Positions 16,382 through 26,067 of a stretch of DNA of 64,000 bases are shown piece after piece; the stretch's first letter is position 1; each line of letters begins with the position of its first letter. The position numbers were made by a program, and so were the translations under genes. The notes beneath the pieces are model-generated. The model was not told the origin of the DNA, did no database searches, and worked only from the letters and a program-made list of their open reading frames with translations. This stretch comes from CAVXDY01 sp963760715 (GTDB taxonomy: Bacteria > Actinomycetota > Thermoleophilia > Miltoncostaeales > Miltoncostaeaceae), in the NCBI GenBank assembly GCA_963760715.1, contig CAVXDY010000003.1, forward strand, positions 868,001-932,000. Direction: 5' to 3'.

Positions 16382-16603
16382 GTGCACAACGAGAGCAACG
16401 AGCGTATCCCGGTCACCTCGCTTCTCGAGCCCCCGATCGACGAGTGGGAACGCCAGGGGGCGCTTCACGAGTTGACCCGCGTGGCCCGTGATCTGGAGCT
16501 GGAGCACACCGACGGCGTGGTGGGCCGGCTGGGCCGCCTCACGCACAGCCAGCGCGCGGCGGTGGCCGAGGCGATGGAGCGGATCCTGGAGCTCGGCGAC
16601 TGA
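16382..16603 (+). CDS. small acidic helical protein, function unknown
   Basis: A 73-residue protein I do not recognise. It is mostly helical and acidic in the second half: LHELTRVARDLELEH, a VVGRLGRL turn, then QRAAVAEAMERILELGD. The GTG at 16382 is chosen because TAGGGT sits 7 nt upstream; the alternative GTG at 16346 would add 12 residues and has no usable ribosome site. A strong hairpin follows the stop, so it is probably a single-gene unit between the VOC gene and the dehydrogenase operon. Confidence 0.55.
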   Translation: MHNESNERIPVTSLLEPPIDEWERQGALHELTRVARDLELEHTDGVVGRLGRLTHSQRAAVAEAMERILELGD

Positions 16604-16610
16604 ACCCGGG

Positions 16611-16632
16611 CCTCCGGCGAACGCGCCGGAGG
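16611..16632 (+). terminator. 9-bp GC-rich hairpin after the small gene
   Basis: CCTCCGGCG (16611-16619) and CGCCGGAGG (16624-16632) form a perfect stem with the loop AACG, 8 nt after the stop codon. Only a short T-run follows, as usual for GC-rich Actinobacteria. Confidence 0.6.
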
Positions 16633-16685
16633 GGAAGGTTTCACCGATGGGGCGCGCGAAGGGCCAATTGCAACGCCCGAAGCGG

Positions 16686-16713
16686 TTGACCCGGCCGCAT
16701 GGCGCGCTAGCCT
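16686..16713 (+). promoter_or_regulatory. promoter of the 2-oxoglutarate dehydrogenase operon
   Basis: TTGACC (16686-16691) and TAGCCT (16708-16713), 16 bp apart, make a good sigma70-type promoter. Transcription would start about 16720, a few bases before the GTG at 16724, so the leader is nearly absent. Confidence 0.55.
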
Positions 16714-16723
16714 AGAGGCCCGC

Positions 16724-19700
16724 GTGTTGACCACCTCCTCCCAGACGATCCAGGTACTGCTGCCGGAGCTCGGCGAGTCGGTCACCGAAGGAATCGTCGT
16801 CGAGTGGCGCGTCGCCGAGGGCGATGCCGTGGAGGCCGGGGAGATCCTGCTCGACGTGACCACCGACAAGGTGGACGTCGAGGTGCCGTCGCCGGCCGCG
16901 GGTCGCGTGGAGCGGATCGTGGCCGCCGCCGGTGACACGGTCGCGGTGGGCGCCCTGCTGGCCGAGCTGGTCCCGGGCGGCGCGGCGCAGCCGACGGGCA
17001 ACGGGTCGGCCGACGACGGGGCGTCCGCTCCCGCGGCGCCGGCCGGGACCGCCGCCGCCCCCGCCCCCCCTGCGGCGGCCGAGTCCCCCGAGCCCGGCCC
17101 GCCGGTCCCGCCCCCGGCTCTCGCCGAGGCGGGCGACGGCGCGCTCATGCCGATCGTGCTGCCCGACATGGAGTCGGTCACCGAGGGAGTCGTGGTGGAG
17201 TGGCGCGCGGCCGTGGGCGACGCGGTCGCCGCGGACCAGATCGTGGTGGAGGTCTCGACCGACAAGGTCGACCTCGAGGTGCCGGCCCCGGCGGCCGGTC
17301 GCCTCGTCTCCATCGCCGTGGAGGCCGGGGGCACGTTCACGGTCGGGCAGCCCCTCGGCCAGATCGCCGCAGGGGCCGGCGCGCTCGCCGCGGCCCCCGC
17401 GCCGTCCTCGGGCAACGGAGCCGCGGCCACGGCCGCGGCCCCCGCCACGGCCACCCCCGCCGAGCCCCCGAGCGCGCCGGCGGGCGACGCCGAGTGGCCG
17501 GCGATCACGCCGGTCGCGCGGCGCCTGGCCCTGGAGAAGGGCATCGACCCCGCGACCGTCACCGGCACCGGGCCCGGGGGCATCATCCGCAAGCCCGACG
17601 TGCTGGCCGCGGCGAGCGCGCCCGCCCCGGCGGCCGCGCCCCGTGCGGCGACGTCCGTGCCGGTCGGCGCGGGCGAGGAGGCGACGCCCCTGCGCGGTCC
17701 GGCCGCCGCCCTCGCCGGCTACATGGACGACAGCCTGTCGATCCCCACGGCCACCAGCTTCCGCACGATCTCCGTGGCCGTCCTCGACGCGCAGCGCCGC
17801 GAGATCAACGACCAGCTCAAGGCGGCCGGGCGCTCGGAGAAGCTCTCCTTCACGCACCTGATCGCCTGGGCGGTCGTGCGGGCGGTCGCCGCGCAGCCGT
17901 CCATGACCACCGGCTACGCCCTGGTTCGACGGCGCGCCGCACAAGCTGGTGCGCGGCGGCGTGAGCATGGGGCTGGCCGTGGACGTGGAGCGCAAGGACG
18001 GCAGCCGCTCGCTCCTCGTGCCCGTGGTGCGCGACGCCGGGGCCGCGGGCTTCCGCGGGTTCCGCGACGCCTACGACGACCTGGTGAGCCGCACGCGCGC
18101 CGGCAAGGTGAAGCCGGACGAGCTGCGCGGGGCGAGCATCAGCCTCACCAACCCGGGGGGCCTCGGGACCGTGGCGTCGGTGCCGCGGCTGATGCCGGGC
18201 CAGGGCACGATCATCGCCACGGGCGCCATCGGCTACCCGGCGGGCTTCGCGTCGGCGGGCCCCGAGGCGCTGCGCGCGCTGGGCGTGGAGAAGGTCATGA
18301 CCATGACCAGCACCTACGACCACCGGGTCATCCAGGGCGCCGAGAGCGGGGCGTTCCTGGCGGAGATCGACCGTCTGCTGCGCGGCGAGGACGGCTTCTA
18401 CGACGACGTCCGCGACAGCCTGGGCCTTCCCGCCGCCGCGCCGCGGCCCGAGGCGACCGAAGCCGCTCCGGCGGCCGCGCTCGTTCCCGCCGCGGCCCCG
18501 GCGCCCGCCGTCGCGGGCACCGTGGACGCCGACCTGCTGGAGGGCGTCGCGGCCGCCATGTCGGTGGTCAGCGCATACCGCAGCCACGGGCACCTGGCGG
18601 CGCGGCTCGACCCCCTCGGCGCGCCGCCTCCCGGGGACCCGGCTCTCGCGCCCGAGCGCCTCAAGCTCACGCCGGAGCTGATGGCGCGGATCCCGGCGTC
18701 GCTGCTGCGGGTGAAGGTCCCCGGCGAGAGCTTCGCCGCCGCGCTGCCCCACCTGCGCGAGGCCTATTGCGGCACGATCGCGTACGAGATCGAGCACCTG
18801 TCCGACCACCAGAAGCGGCTGTGGCTGCGCGGGGCGGTCGAGTCGGGCCGGATGCGCGCGCCGCTGGCTCCCGAGCGCCGCCTGGCGATCCTCGAGCGCC
18901 TGGTCGAGGTGGACGCCTTCGAGCGCTTCCTGCGGCGCACCTACCTGGGCCAGAAGACCTTCTCGATCGAGGGCGTGGACGCGCTCGTGCCCATCACCGA
19001 CCAGGTGATCGAGCTGATGGCCGCCGAGGGCACGGCCGAGGTGGTGCTGGGCATGGCCCACCGGGGCCGGCTGGCCTTCATCACCAAGGTCGTCGGCCGT
19101 CCCACCGAGTCGATCCTGGCCGAGTTCGAGGGCCACATGGCCTTCGAGTCGGGCGAGGAGGAGATGCGCGAGACCGCGGGCGACGTGAAGTACCACCTCG
19201 GCGCCGAGGGCACCTACATCACGCGCAGCGGCCGGCCGGTGACCGTCAAGCTCGCGGCCAATCCGAGCCACCTGGAGCAGGTGAACGCGGTGGCCGAGGG
19301 CCACACCCGGGCCCGCCAGACCTTCCGCACCGGGCGCGTCGCGCGCCACGACCCGTCGGCCGCGGTTCCGGTGCTGATCCACGGCGACGCCGCCTTCACC
19401 GGCCAGGGCGCGGTGGCCGAGACCCTCAACCTGGCGGCGCTCGGCGGCTACAGCACCGGCGGCACCGTGCACATCATCGCGAACAACCAGGTCGGCTTCA
19501 CCACCGACCCCAACGACTCGCGCTCCACCTACCACGTGAGCGACCTGGCGCGGGGCTACGACATCCCGGTCATCCACGTGAACGCCGACGACATCGACGC
19601 CTGCATCACGGCCGCCCAGATCGCCGTGGCCTACCGGCAGCGCTACCTGCGCGACGTCCTGATCAACCTGATCGGCTACCGCCGCCTGGGCCACAACGAG

Positions 19701-21152
19701 CTGGACGAGCCCGCCTACACGCAGCCGGTCATGAGCCGCACGATCAAGGCCCACCCGCCGGTCAGCAAGATCTACGCCCAGAAGCTCGTGGGCGAGGGCC
19801 TCCTCACACAGGACCAGGTGGACGCCATGATCGCGGCCGCCGAGGGCAGGATGCGCGAGGCGCACGAGGCCGTGACCAGCCGCGGCGACCTCGGCACCAG
19901 CGCCGACGAGCAGCCGCGGAGCGGCCCCAAGCCGCGCTCGGTGCTGAGCGCGGTGTCGGCCGACGTGCTGCGGAGCCTCAACGAGCAGCTCCTGACGGTG
20001 CCCGAGGGCTTCACGATCCATCCCAAGCTGCTGCCCCAGCTCGAGCGCCGCCGCGAGGCGATGGGCCCCGAGGGCGGCATCACCTGGGCGCACGCCGAGG
20101 CGCTCGCGTTCGCCAGCCTGCTCACCGAGGGCGTCCCGGTGCGCCTGACCGGCCAGGACACGGCCCGCGGCACCTTCAGCCAGCGGCACCTCCAGCTCCA
20201 CGACATGGGCGAGGGCGAGACCTGGACGCCGCACACCGGCCGGGTCTACACGCCGATGGCCAACCTCCTGCGGGCGTCGTCGTCGCTGGAGCTGCACAAC
20301 AGCCCGCTGTCGGAGGCCGCCGCGGTGGGCTTCGAGTACGGCTACAGCACCCAGGCGCCCGAGGCGCTCGTGCTGTGGGAGGCGCAGTACGGCGACTTCG
20401 CCAACGGCGCCCAGATCATGATCGACCAGTTCATCGTGTCGGGGCGCGCGAAGTGGGGCGAGCGCTCGCGGCTCACCCTGCTGCTGCCGCACGGCTACGA
20501 GGGCAACGGCCCCGAGCACTCCTCGGCCCGCATCGAGCGCTTCCTGCAGCTCGCCGCCGAGGACAACATCCGCGTGGCCAACTGCAGCACCGCGGCCAAC
20601 TACTTCCACCTGCTGCGCAAGCAGGCGCTCACCGACCTGCAGCGGCCCCTGATCATCTTCACGCCCAAGAGCCTGCTGCGGTCGAAGGCGGCCGCGTCGC
20701 GCCTGGAGGACCTCTCGGAGGGCCACTTCCACGCGGTGATCGAGGACCCGCGCACCGAGGGCAGGCGGGAGGAGATCACCCGGCTCATCCTGTGCTCGGG
20801 GAAGATCTTCCACGAGATGGACGCGCGGCCCGAGCGCGAGGCGCACCCGGAGCTGGGGATCGCCCGCGTCGAGATGCTCTTCCCCTTCCCCGAGGACCGC
20901 CTGGCAGTGCTGTTCGAGGACCACCCGAACCTCGAGCGGGTGACCTGGGTGCAGGAGGAGCCGCGCAACATGGGCGCGTGGGAGTTCATCCGGCGGCAGA
21001 TCGAGCGCCTGCTGCCGGAGGGCGTGCCGCTCGACTACTGCGGCCGGGCGCGGCGCGCGAGCCCCTCCGAGGGCTACCCTCAAGCACACCAGGCCGAGCA
21101 GGAGCGGGTTATCGCCGCAGCCCTCGGCGGCGAGACTCGGGAGGCTCTGTGA
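16724..21152 (+). CDS. 2-oxoglutarate dehydrogenase, lipoyl-lipoyl-E3BD-E2-E1 fusion (frameshifted)
   Basis: A fusion of about 1475 residues once one extra base near 17919-17924 is allowed for. Order: lipoyl domain 1 (lipoyl Lys49 in TTDKVDVEV), Pro/Ala linker, lipoyl domain 2 (Lys181 in STDKVDLEV), E3-binding domain (ITPVARRLALEKGIDP, about 263-300), E2 acyltransferase domain (ends at TSTYDHRVIQGAESG, the Gln form known from mycobacterial Kgd), then a full ThDP-dependent E1 (GMAHRGRLAF, HGDAAFTGQGAVAETLNL, NNQVGFTT). It converts 2-oxoglutarate to succinyl-CoA in the TCA cycle. Known actinobacterial Kgd/OdhA carry E2 core plus E1 but lack lipoyl and E3-binding domains, so this chain is unusually complete. 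The GTG at 16724 is followed by TTG. Frame changes between GYAL and FDGAPHKL. The stop overlaps lpd by GTGA. Confidence 0.88.
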
Positions 21153-22543
21153 GCGTGGAGGAGGACGGAGAGGGAAAGCCACGCGTCGTGGTGCTGGGCG
21201 GCGGCCCGGCCGGAGACGTGGCGGCGCTGCGCGCGGCGCAACTCGGGGCGCACGCGACCCTGATCGAGCGGGCGGAGCTCGGGGGGACGTGCCTCAACTG
21301 GGGGTGCATCCCCACGAAGGCGCTCCTGGCGACGGCCGACCTGCTGCGGCGGGTGCGGCACGCCTCGGACTACGGGCTCGTGGTGCCGGAGGTCTCGTTC
21401 GACTTCCCGCGCATGATGGAGCGCAAGGACGAGGTCGTGGTCAAGATGCGCCAGGGCGTGGAGGGCGCGGCCAAGCGCAAGGGCGTCAACGTGGTGCGCG
21501 GCCAGGGGCGCGTGGAGGAGGGCGCCGTGGTGGTGGGCGACGAGCACCACCCCTTCGACCACCTCGTCGTGTGCGTCGGCACCGAGCCCTCGGGGCTCCC
21601 GGGCTTCGACATGGATCACCCGGCGGTCTTGACCTCCAACGACATCCTGGTGCTCGAGTCGGTGCCCGAGACCATGCTCGTGGTGGGCGGCGGGGTCGTC
21701 GGCTGCGAGTTCGCGAGCCTGTTCGCCGCCCTCGGCACCCAGATCACGGTGGTGGAGATCCTGCCCCGCCTGCTGGCCGGCATCGACGGCCGGACGGCGA
21801 GCCAGTTCCAGCGCCTGCTGGAGAAGGAGGGCGTCATCGTGCACCTGGGGCGCCAGGTGTCCGAGGTGTCGGAGTACCGCGAGGACGGCGTGACCGTGAA
21901 GCTCGACGACGGCACCGAGGTCTCCGCGGAGAAGCTGCTCGTGTCGGTGGGCCGGCGCTCGCAGGCGGGCGACATCGGCCTGGAGGCGCTGGGCGTCGAG
22001 GTCACCGACCGCGGGATCGTGGTGGTCGACGAGTACCTGCGCACCGCCAATCCGGCCATCTGGGCGGCGGGCGACTGCATCGGCGGCCTCCAGCTCGCGC
22101 ACCTGGCCTCGGCCGAGGGGGGGCGGGCGGTGGAGAACGCGCTCACCGGGCACCTCATCCCCATGGACCGCACCGTGGTGCCCAGCTGCATCTACACCCA
22201 CCCCGAGATCGCGACGGTCGGCCTGAACGCCGACGACGCGAAGGAGGCGGGGTACGACGTCAAGCTGGGCCAGGCACGGTTCGGAGGATCCGGCAAGGCC
22301 CTCGCCGAGGGCGAGCCCGACGGCTACGCGCAGCTCGTCACGGACGCCGGCACCGGGCTCCTCCTGGGCGCGACGATCATGGGCGTCCACGCCGTGGAGA
22401 TGATCCACGAGATCGGCGTGGCCATCTCGGAGGGCCTGTCGGTGAGCGAGCTGGGCGAGATCATCCACGCGCACCCCACCGTCAGCGAGATGGTGATGGA
22501 CGCCGCCCAGCAGGCCGTGGGCGTGGCCCCCTACCTCTCCTAG
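21149..22543 (+). CDS. lpd: dihydrolipoyl dehydrogenase (E3)
   Basis: A 464-residue flavoprotein disulfide reductase that reoxidises the lipoyl groups of the preceding fusion with NAD+. The FAD motif is VVVLGGGPAGDVAALRAAQLG, the redox disulfide is GGTCLNWGCIPTKAL (Cys about 50 and 55), the NAD motif is VVGGGVVGCEFASLFAALG, and the second FAD motif is IWAAGDCIGG. The C-terminal catalytic pair is HAHPTVSEMV. All key residues are present and length is normal. The GTG at 21149 overlaps the E1 stop by 4 bp, so the complex is made from one translational unit. Confidence 0.95.
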   Translation: MSVEEDGEGKPRVVVLGGGPAGDVAALRAAQLGAHATLIERAELGGTCLNWGCIPTKALLATADLLRRVRHASDYGLVVPEVSFDFPRMMERKDEVVVKMRQGVEGAAKRKGVNVVRGQGRVEEGAVVVGDEHHPFDHLVVCVGTEPSGLPGFDMDHPAVLTSNDILVLESVPETMLVVGGGVVGCEFASLFAALGTQITVVEILPRLLAGIDGRTASQFQRLLEKEGVIVHLGRQVSEVSEYREDGVTVKLDDGTEVSAEKLLVSVGRRSQAGDIGLEALGVEVTDRGIVVVDEYLRTANPAIWAAGDCIGGLQLAHLASAEGGRAVENALTGHLIPMDRTVVPSCIYTHPEIATVGLNADDAKEAGYDVKLGQARFGGSGKALAEGEPDGYAQLVTDAGTGLLLGATIMGVHAVEMIHEIGVAISEGLSVSELGEIIHAHPTVSEMVMDAAQQAVGVAPYLS

Positions 22544-22545
22544 GC

Positions 22546-23271
22546 CTGGGCGAGACCTGGCGGCGGCTGGGCCCGGAGGCGCTCCCGCCGGCGCGGGCGG
22601 TCGCGCGGCCGGTGGAGCTGCTGGAGGGCCTCCGCGCCGACCCCGCGCCGGCGCTCTCCTGGTCCACGGTGACCGGGCCGGCGCTCGTGCTGGGCCGCCT
22701 GGCGGTGGACCCCGACATCGACGGCGAGGCGGCGCGCGCCGAGGGGGTCGAGGTGGTGCGCCGCTCGTCCGGCGGGGGGCCGGTGCTGTGGGACGCGGGC
22801 CTGCTGGCCCTCGACGTGGCCCTGCCGCGCGGCCACGAGCTCGCCGGGGACGACGTGGTGGACGCCTACCGCTGGCTGGGCGAGGCGATCGCCGAGGGGC
22901 TTCGCGCGGGGGGGGTCCCGGACGTCGAGGTCGTGTCGATCGCGCGGGCGCGGAAGGACCGGGCGCGCCCGGGACCGGCCGCCGATGCCTGCTACGGCGG
23001 CCTCTCCCCCTTCGAGGTCACCGCCGCGGGGCGCAAGGTGGTGGGCCTCTCCCAGACGCGCCGGGGCGCCGGGGCCCTGTTCCAGGCGGGGATCCTGATG
23101 AGCCTGGACCCCGGCCTGCTCGCCCGGCTGCTGGGCCGCGGCGAGGAGTTCGCCGCCGGCCTGGTCGCCGCGGCCGCCGGACTCGATGAGCTTCGCCCCG
23201 GGCTGACGCCCGGGGACGTGGTCGCCGCGGTCGATGCCGCGCTGGCGCGCCGCGAGGACGTGACGATCTAG
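22546..23271 (+). CDS. lipoate-protein ligase A-like protein
   Basis: About 241 residues of the biotin/lipoate A/B ligase fold. Visible marks are VVRRSSGGGPVLWDAGLLAL (the RRxSGGGxVxxD substrate loop) and CYGGLSPFEVTAAGRKVVGLSQTRR with the catalytic Lys in GRKVVG. It would lipoylate the two lipoyl domains encoded upstream, by ligase or transferase chemistry. The start is unclear: homology suggests the chain begins near LGETWRRLG, whose only nearby codon is CTG at 22546; the first conventional start is GTG at 22612 and would trim 22 residues. It follows lpd by 2 bp. Confidence 0.78.
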   Translation: MGETWRRLGPEALPPARAVARPVELLEGLRADPAPALSWSTVTGPALVLGRLAVDPDIDGEAARAEGVEVVRRSSGGGPVLWDAGLLALDVALPRGHELAGDDVVDAYRWLGEAIAEGLRAGGVPDVEVVSIARARKDRARPGPAADACYGGLSPFEVTAAGRKVVGLSQTRRGAGALFQAGILMSLDPGLLARLLGRGEEFAAGLVAAAAGLDELRPGLTPGDVVAAVDAALARREDVTI

Positions 23272-23272
23272 G

Positions 23273-24478
23273 ATGGCGCCGGTGGAGCCCGGTCAGGATC
23301 CGCGGCGCGCCCGGCGCGCGGAGCAGCGGCGCCGCGCCATCCGGCGCCGCCGCATGGTGGCGGGCGTCGTCATCGCCGCGCTCGCCGTCGTGGCCGCGGT
23401 GGCGATCATGAGGTTCACCGGCTCCTCCAGCGAGGCGACCGCGCAGGCGCCCGGAGCGCCGCCTTCGCCGGGGACCGGGACGGAGACGGCCCCGGCGCCC
23501 GCGCCGGCTCCGCCGGCCAGGGACGCGAAGCCGGTCCGCGTGACCACGGTCGGCGACATCGTGATGGGCAGCCTGCCCTACGGACTTCCCCCCGACGGCG
23601 GGCGGTCGTTCTTCTCCGGCGTGGATCAGTACCTGGTCGGCGACGTGGTGCTGGGCAACCTCGAGGGCACCCTGGCCACCGGGGGCGCGTCCAAGTGCGG
23701 CGCGGGGAGCTCGAACTGCTACGCCTTCCGCACGCCCCCCTCGTACGCGCGGTGGCTGAAGGGCGCGGGCTTCACGGTGATGAACCTCGCCAACAACCAC
23801 GCGTACGACTACGGGCCGTCGGCCGAGCGCGAGACCGTCGCGGCGCTCACCCGGGTCGGCCTGCTCAACACCGGCCGCCCGGGCACCCAGGCCACCCAGA
23901 CGGTGGGCGGCCAGCGCGTGGCGCTGCTCGGGTTCGCCCCCTACACGTGGGCGGACTCGCTCACGGACATCGCCCGGGCCAGGCGCCGCGTGCGCGAGGC
24001 CGCGGCCCACGCCGAGCTCGTCGTGGTCATGTTCCACGGCGGGGCCGAGGGCAGCGACAAGACCCACGTCCCGAGCGGGACGGAGACCTTCCTCGGAGAG
24101 AACCGCGGCGACCTGCGCCGGTTCACCCACGCGGTGGTCAACGCCGGGGCCGATCTCGTGGTGGGCAGCGGACCCCACGTGCTGCGCGGGATGGAGTTCT
24201 ACCGGGGCCGCCTGATCGCCTACAGCATGGGCAACTTCGGCGGCTACAAGGTGTTCGGGCTCGGAGGCGTGCTCTCCACGAGCGGTGTGCTGCAGGCCAC
24301 GCTGTCGCCGGACGGGCGATTCCGTTCCGGGCGGTTCCGGCCCACCCAGCTCGTGGGCTCGGGCACCCCGGCCGCGGGCGGGTACGGCATCTCGGAGGTG
24401 CAGTCGCTCTCCCGCGAGGACTTCGGGTCGCGGGCCGCGCGCATCGACGCCGCCGGCAGGATCAGCGCGCCTCGATGA
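23273..24478 (+). CDS. CapA family (poly-gamma-glutamate synthesis type) membrane-anchored protein
   Basis: A 401-residue protein of the CapA/PGA_cap family, a calcineurin-like metallophosphoesterase fold. After a basic start, residues about 22-44 form a membrane anchor, then a Pro/Ala linker, then the domain: VTTVGDIVMG, LGNLEGTLA, MNLANNHAYDYG, LVVVMFHGGAEGSDK, DLVVGSGPHVLRGMEFY and IAYSMGNFG. These are the usual metal-site motifs. The domain should face outside. Real poly-glutamate synthesis needs capB/C genes, which are not here, so the substrate is unknown. It starts one base after the lipoate ligase stop. Confidence 0.85.
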   Translation: MAPVEPGQDPRRARRAEQRRRAIRRRRMVAGVVIAALAVVAAVAIMRFTGSSSEATAQAPGAPPSPGTGTETAPAPAPAPPARDAKPVRVTTVGDIVMGSLPYGLPPDGGRSFFSGVDQYLVGDVVLGNLEGTLATGGASKCGAGSSNCYAFRTPPSYARWLKGAGFTVMNLANNHAYDYGPSAERETVAALTRVGLLNTGRPGTQATQTVGGQRVALLGFAPYTWADSLTDIARARRRVREAAAHAELVVVMFHGGAEGSDKTHVPSGTETFLGENRGDLRRFTHAVVNAGADLVVGSGPHVLRGMEFYRGRLIAYSMGNFGGYKVFGLGGVLSTSGVLQATLSPDGRFRSGRFRPTQLVGSGTPAAGGYGISEVQSLSREDFGSRAARIDAAGRISAPR

Positions 24479-25211
24479 GCCGCCGCAGGAACTGACGCGT
24501 CTCGGGGTGCTCCGGGTCGCGCAGGATCCGGTCGGGCTCGCCCTGCTCCAGCACCCGCCCCTCGTGCAGGAAGCAGACGAGGTCGGCCACGTCGCGGGCG
24601 AACTCCATCTCGTGGGTGGCGATCAGCATCGTCATCCCCTCGCGCTTCAGCTCGCGGATCACCTCCAGCACCTCCCCCACCAGCTCCGGGTCGAGGGCGC
24701 TGGTGACCTCGTCCAGCAGCAGCGCCCGCGGGCGGGTGGCCAGCGCGCGCACGATCGCCACGCGCTGCTGCTGTCCGCCGGAGAGCCGGTCCGGGTAGTC
24801 GTCCTCGCGACCGCCCAGCCCGAACCGCGCGAGCAGCTCGCGGCCGGCGGCGGCGGCCTCCCGGCGCGACCTGCCGTGCGCCTTCACCGGGGCGAGGGTC
24901 ACGTTCTGGAGCACGGACAGGTGCGGGAAGAGGTTGAACGACTGGAACACCATCCCCAGCCGGCGGCGGCTGGCCACGCTGGAGGCGCCGGGCCGGGTGA
25001 CGGCCTCGCCGTCCAGGAAGATCTCGCCGTCGTCGATCTCCTCGAGCAGGTCGGCGCAGCGAAGGAGGGTGGACTTCCCGGAGCCGGAGGCGCCGATCAG
25101 CGCCACGGCCTCGTGCTCCCCCACCACGAGGTCGATGCCCCCGAGGACGAGGCGCTCCCCGTAGGCCTTCGTCACCCCGCGCAGCTCGAGCACGGGCGTC
25201 GCGGGGCTCAT
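24462..25211 (-). CDS. polar amino acid ABC transporter ATP-binding protein
   Basis: A 249-residue GlnQ/HisP-type ATPase: Walker A GASGSGKSTLLRC, Q-loop VFQSFNLFPHLSVLQN, signature LSGGQQQRVAIVRAL, Walker B LLLDEVTSALDPE, H-loop IATHEMEFAR. It powers import of a polar amino acid with the permease and binding proteins upstream. The ATG at 25211 overlaps the permease stop by 4 bp. Its end overlaps the convergent capA-like gene by 17 bp. Confidence 0.92.
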   Translation of the reverse strand: MSPATPVLELRGVTKAYGERLVLGGIDLVVGEHEAVALIGASGSGKSTLLRCADLLEEIDDGEIFLDGEAVTRPGASSVASRRRLGMVFQSFNLFPHLSVLQNVTLAPVKAHGRSRREAAAAGRELLARFGLGGREDDYPDRLSGGQQQRVAIVRALATRPRALLLDEVTSALDPELVGEVLEVIRELKREGMTMLIATHEMEFARDVADLVCFLHEGRVLEQGEPDRILRDPEHPETRQFLRRLIEAR

Positions 25212-26053
25212 GGCGCCACCACCTGCCCCTGCCGCCGTCGCGCGCGGGCCTGCTGGCGATCGACGATCCGGGCCAACGGCACGGTCACGGCCAGGTAGAG
25301 GAGCGCCGCGGCCAGCAGCGGCGTGTAGTTGAACTGCGACGCCGCGGTGATCTGCGCCACCCGGAAGGCCTCCTGGGGGCCGAGCACGGAGATCAGCGCC
25401 ACGTCCTTCTGGAGCGAGATGAAGTCGTTCAGCAGCGGCGGGACCATCCGGCGCGCGGCCTGGGGCGCCACGACGTAGGTCATGGCCTGGCGCTCGGTGA
25501 GGCCGAGCGCGACGGCGGCGGAGCGCTGGCTGGGGTGGATCGAGTCGAGGCCGGCCCGGTACACCTCGGCCACGTACGCCGTGTAGCAGAGGGTCAGCGC
25601 GATCCCCCCCAGCACCACCGGGTCGGACGGCAGCCCCGAGATGCCGAGGGCCGGGACCCCGAAGCCGATCAGGTAGACGACCAGCAGCACGGGCACGCCG
25701 CGCATGACGTCGGTGAAGACGATGGCCAGCAGGCGCAGCGGGAAGAGCGCCGGCGCGCGGCTGTTGCGGCACAGCGCGACGGGCAGGGCCAGGATCAGCA
25801 CGAGCACCTCGACGACCATGAAGGTCTTGACGTCGAGCCAGAAGCCGCGCAGCACCGCCGGGAACGACGACCGGAACACGTCCCAGTCGAAGAACGTGCT
25901 CTGCACGTCCGGCCACCCCGGGCTCGTGACGATGAGCAGCGCGAGGCCGCCCAGCACCACCACGGACGAGACCGCCGCGATCGCGGCTCCGCGGCGCGCC
26001 CGGCGGCGCCGGGCCGCCTCGCGGACGAGGCGGGCCTCCGACGCCGCGGTCAC
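25208..26053 (-). CDS. polar amino acid ABC transporter permease
   Basis: About 281 residues; a His/Glu/Gln/Arg-type (HisM-like) permease. A basic N-terminus is followed by five or six helices and the EAA loop SAAVALGLTERQAMTYVVAPQA, which docks on the ATPase. The usual segment VMRGVPVLLVVYLIGFG is present. The GTG at 26053 was chosen because it clears the binding-protein stop at 26068; a TTG at 26104 would add 17 residues inside that gene. Only one permease is encoded, so it probably forms a homodimer. Confidence 0.85.
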   Translation of the reverse strand: MTAASEARLVREAARRRRARRGAAIAAVSSVVVLGGLALLIVTSPGWPDVQSTFFDWDVFRSSFPAVLRGFWLDVKTFMVVEVLVLILALPVALCRNSRAPALFPLRLLAIVFTDVMRGVPVLLVVYLIGFGVPALGISGLPSDPVVLGGIALTLCYTAYVAEVYRAGLDSIHPSQRSAAVALGLTERQAMTYVVAPQAARRMVPPLLNDFISLQKDVALISVLGPQEAFRVAQITAASQFNYTPLLAAALLYLAVTVPLARIVDRQQARARRRQGQVVAP

Positions 26054-26067
26054 CGCGGAGGAGGTGC

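Noticed and set aside
17850..21182. A 1110-codon minus-strand open frame opposite the dehydrogenase
   Set aside because: It is a shadow with no domain signature; the plus strand carries clear E1 motifs.
16724..22543. A single 1939-codon open frame covering the dehydrogenase and lpd
   Set aside because: Its middle part (about 17930-21148) is antiprotein-like Arg/Gly/Pro filler, while the true E2-E1 sequence lies in another frame. The frame is open only because of the frameshift and high GC.
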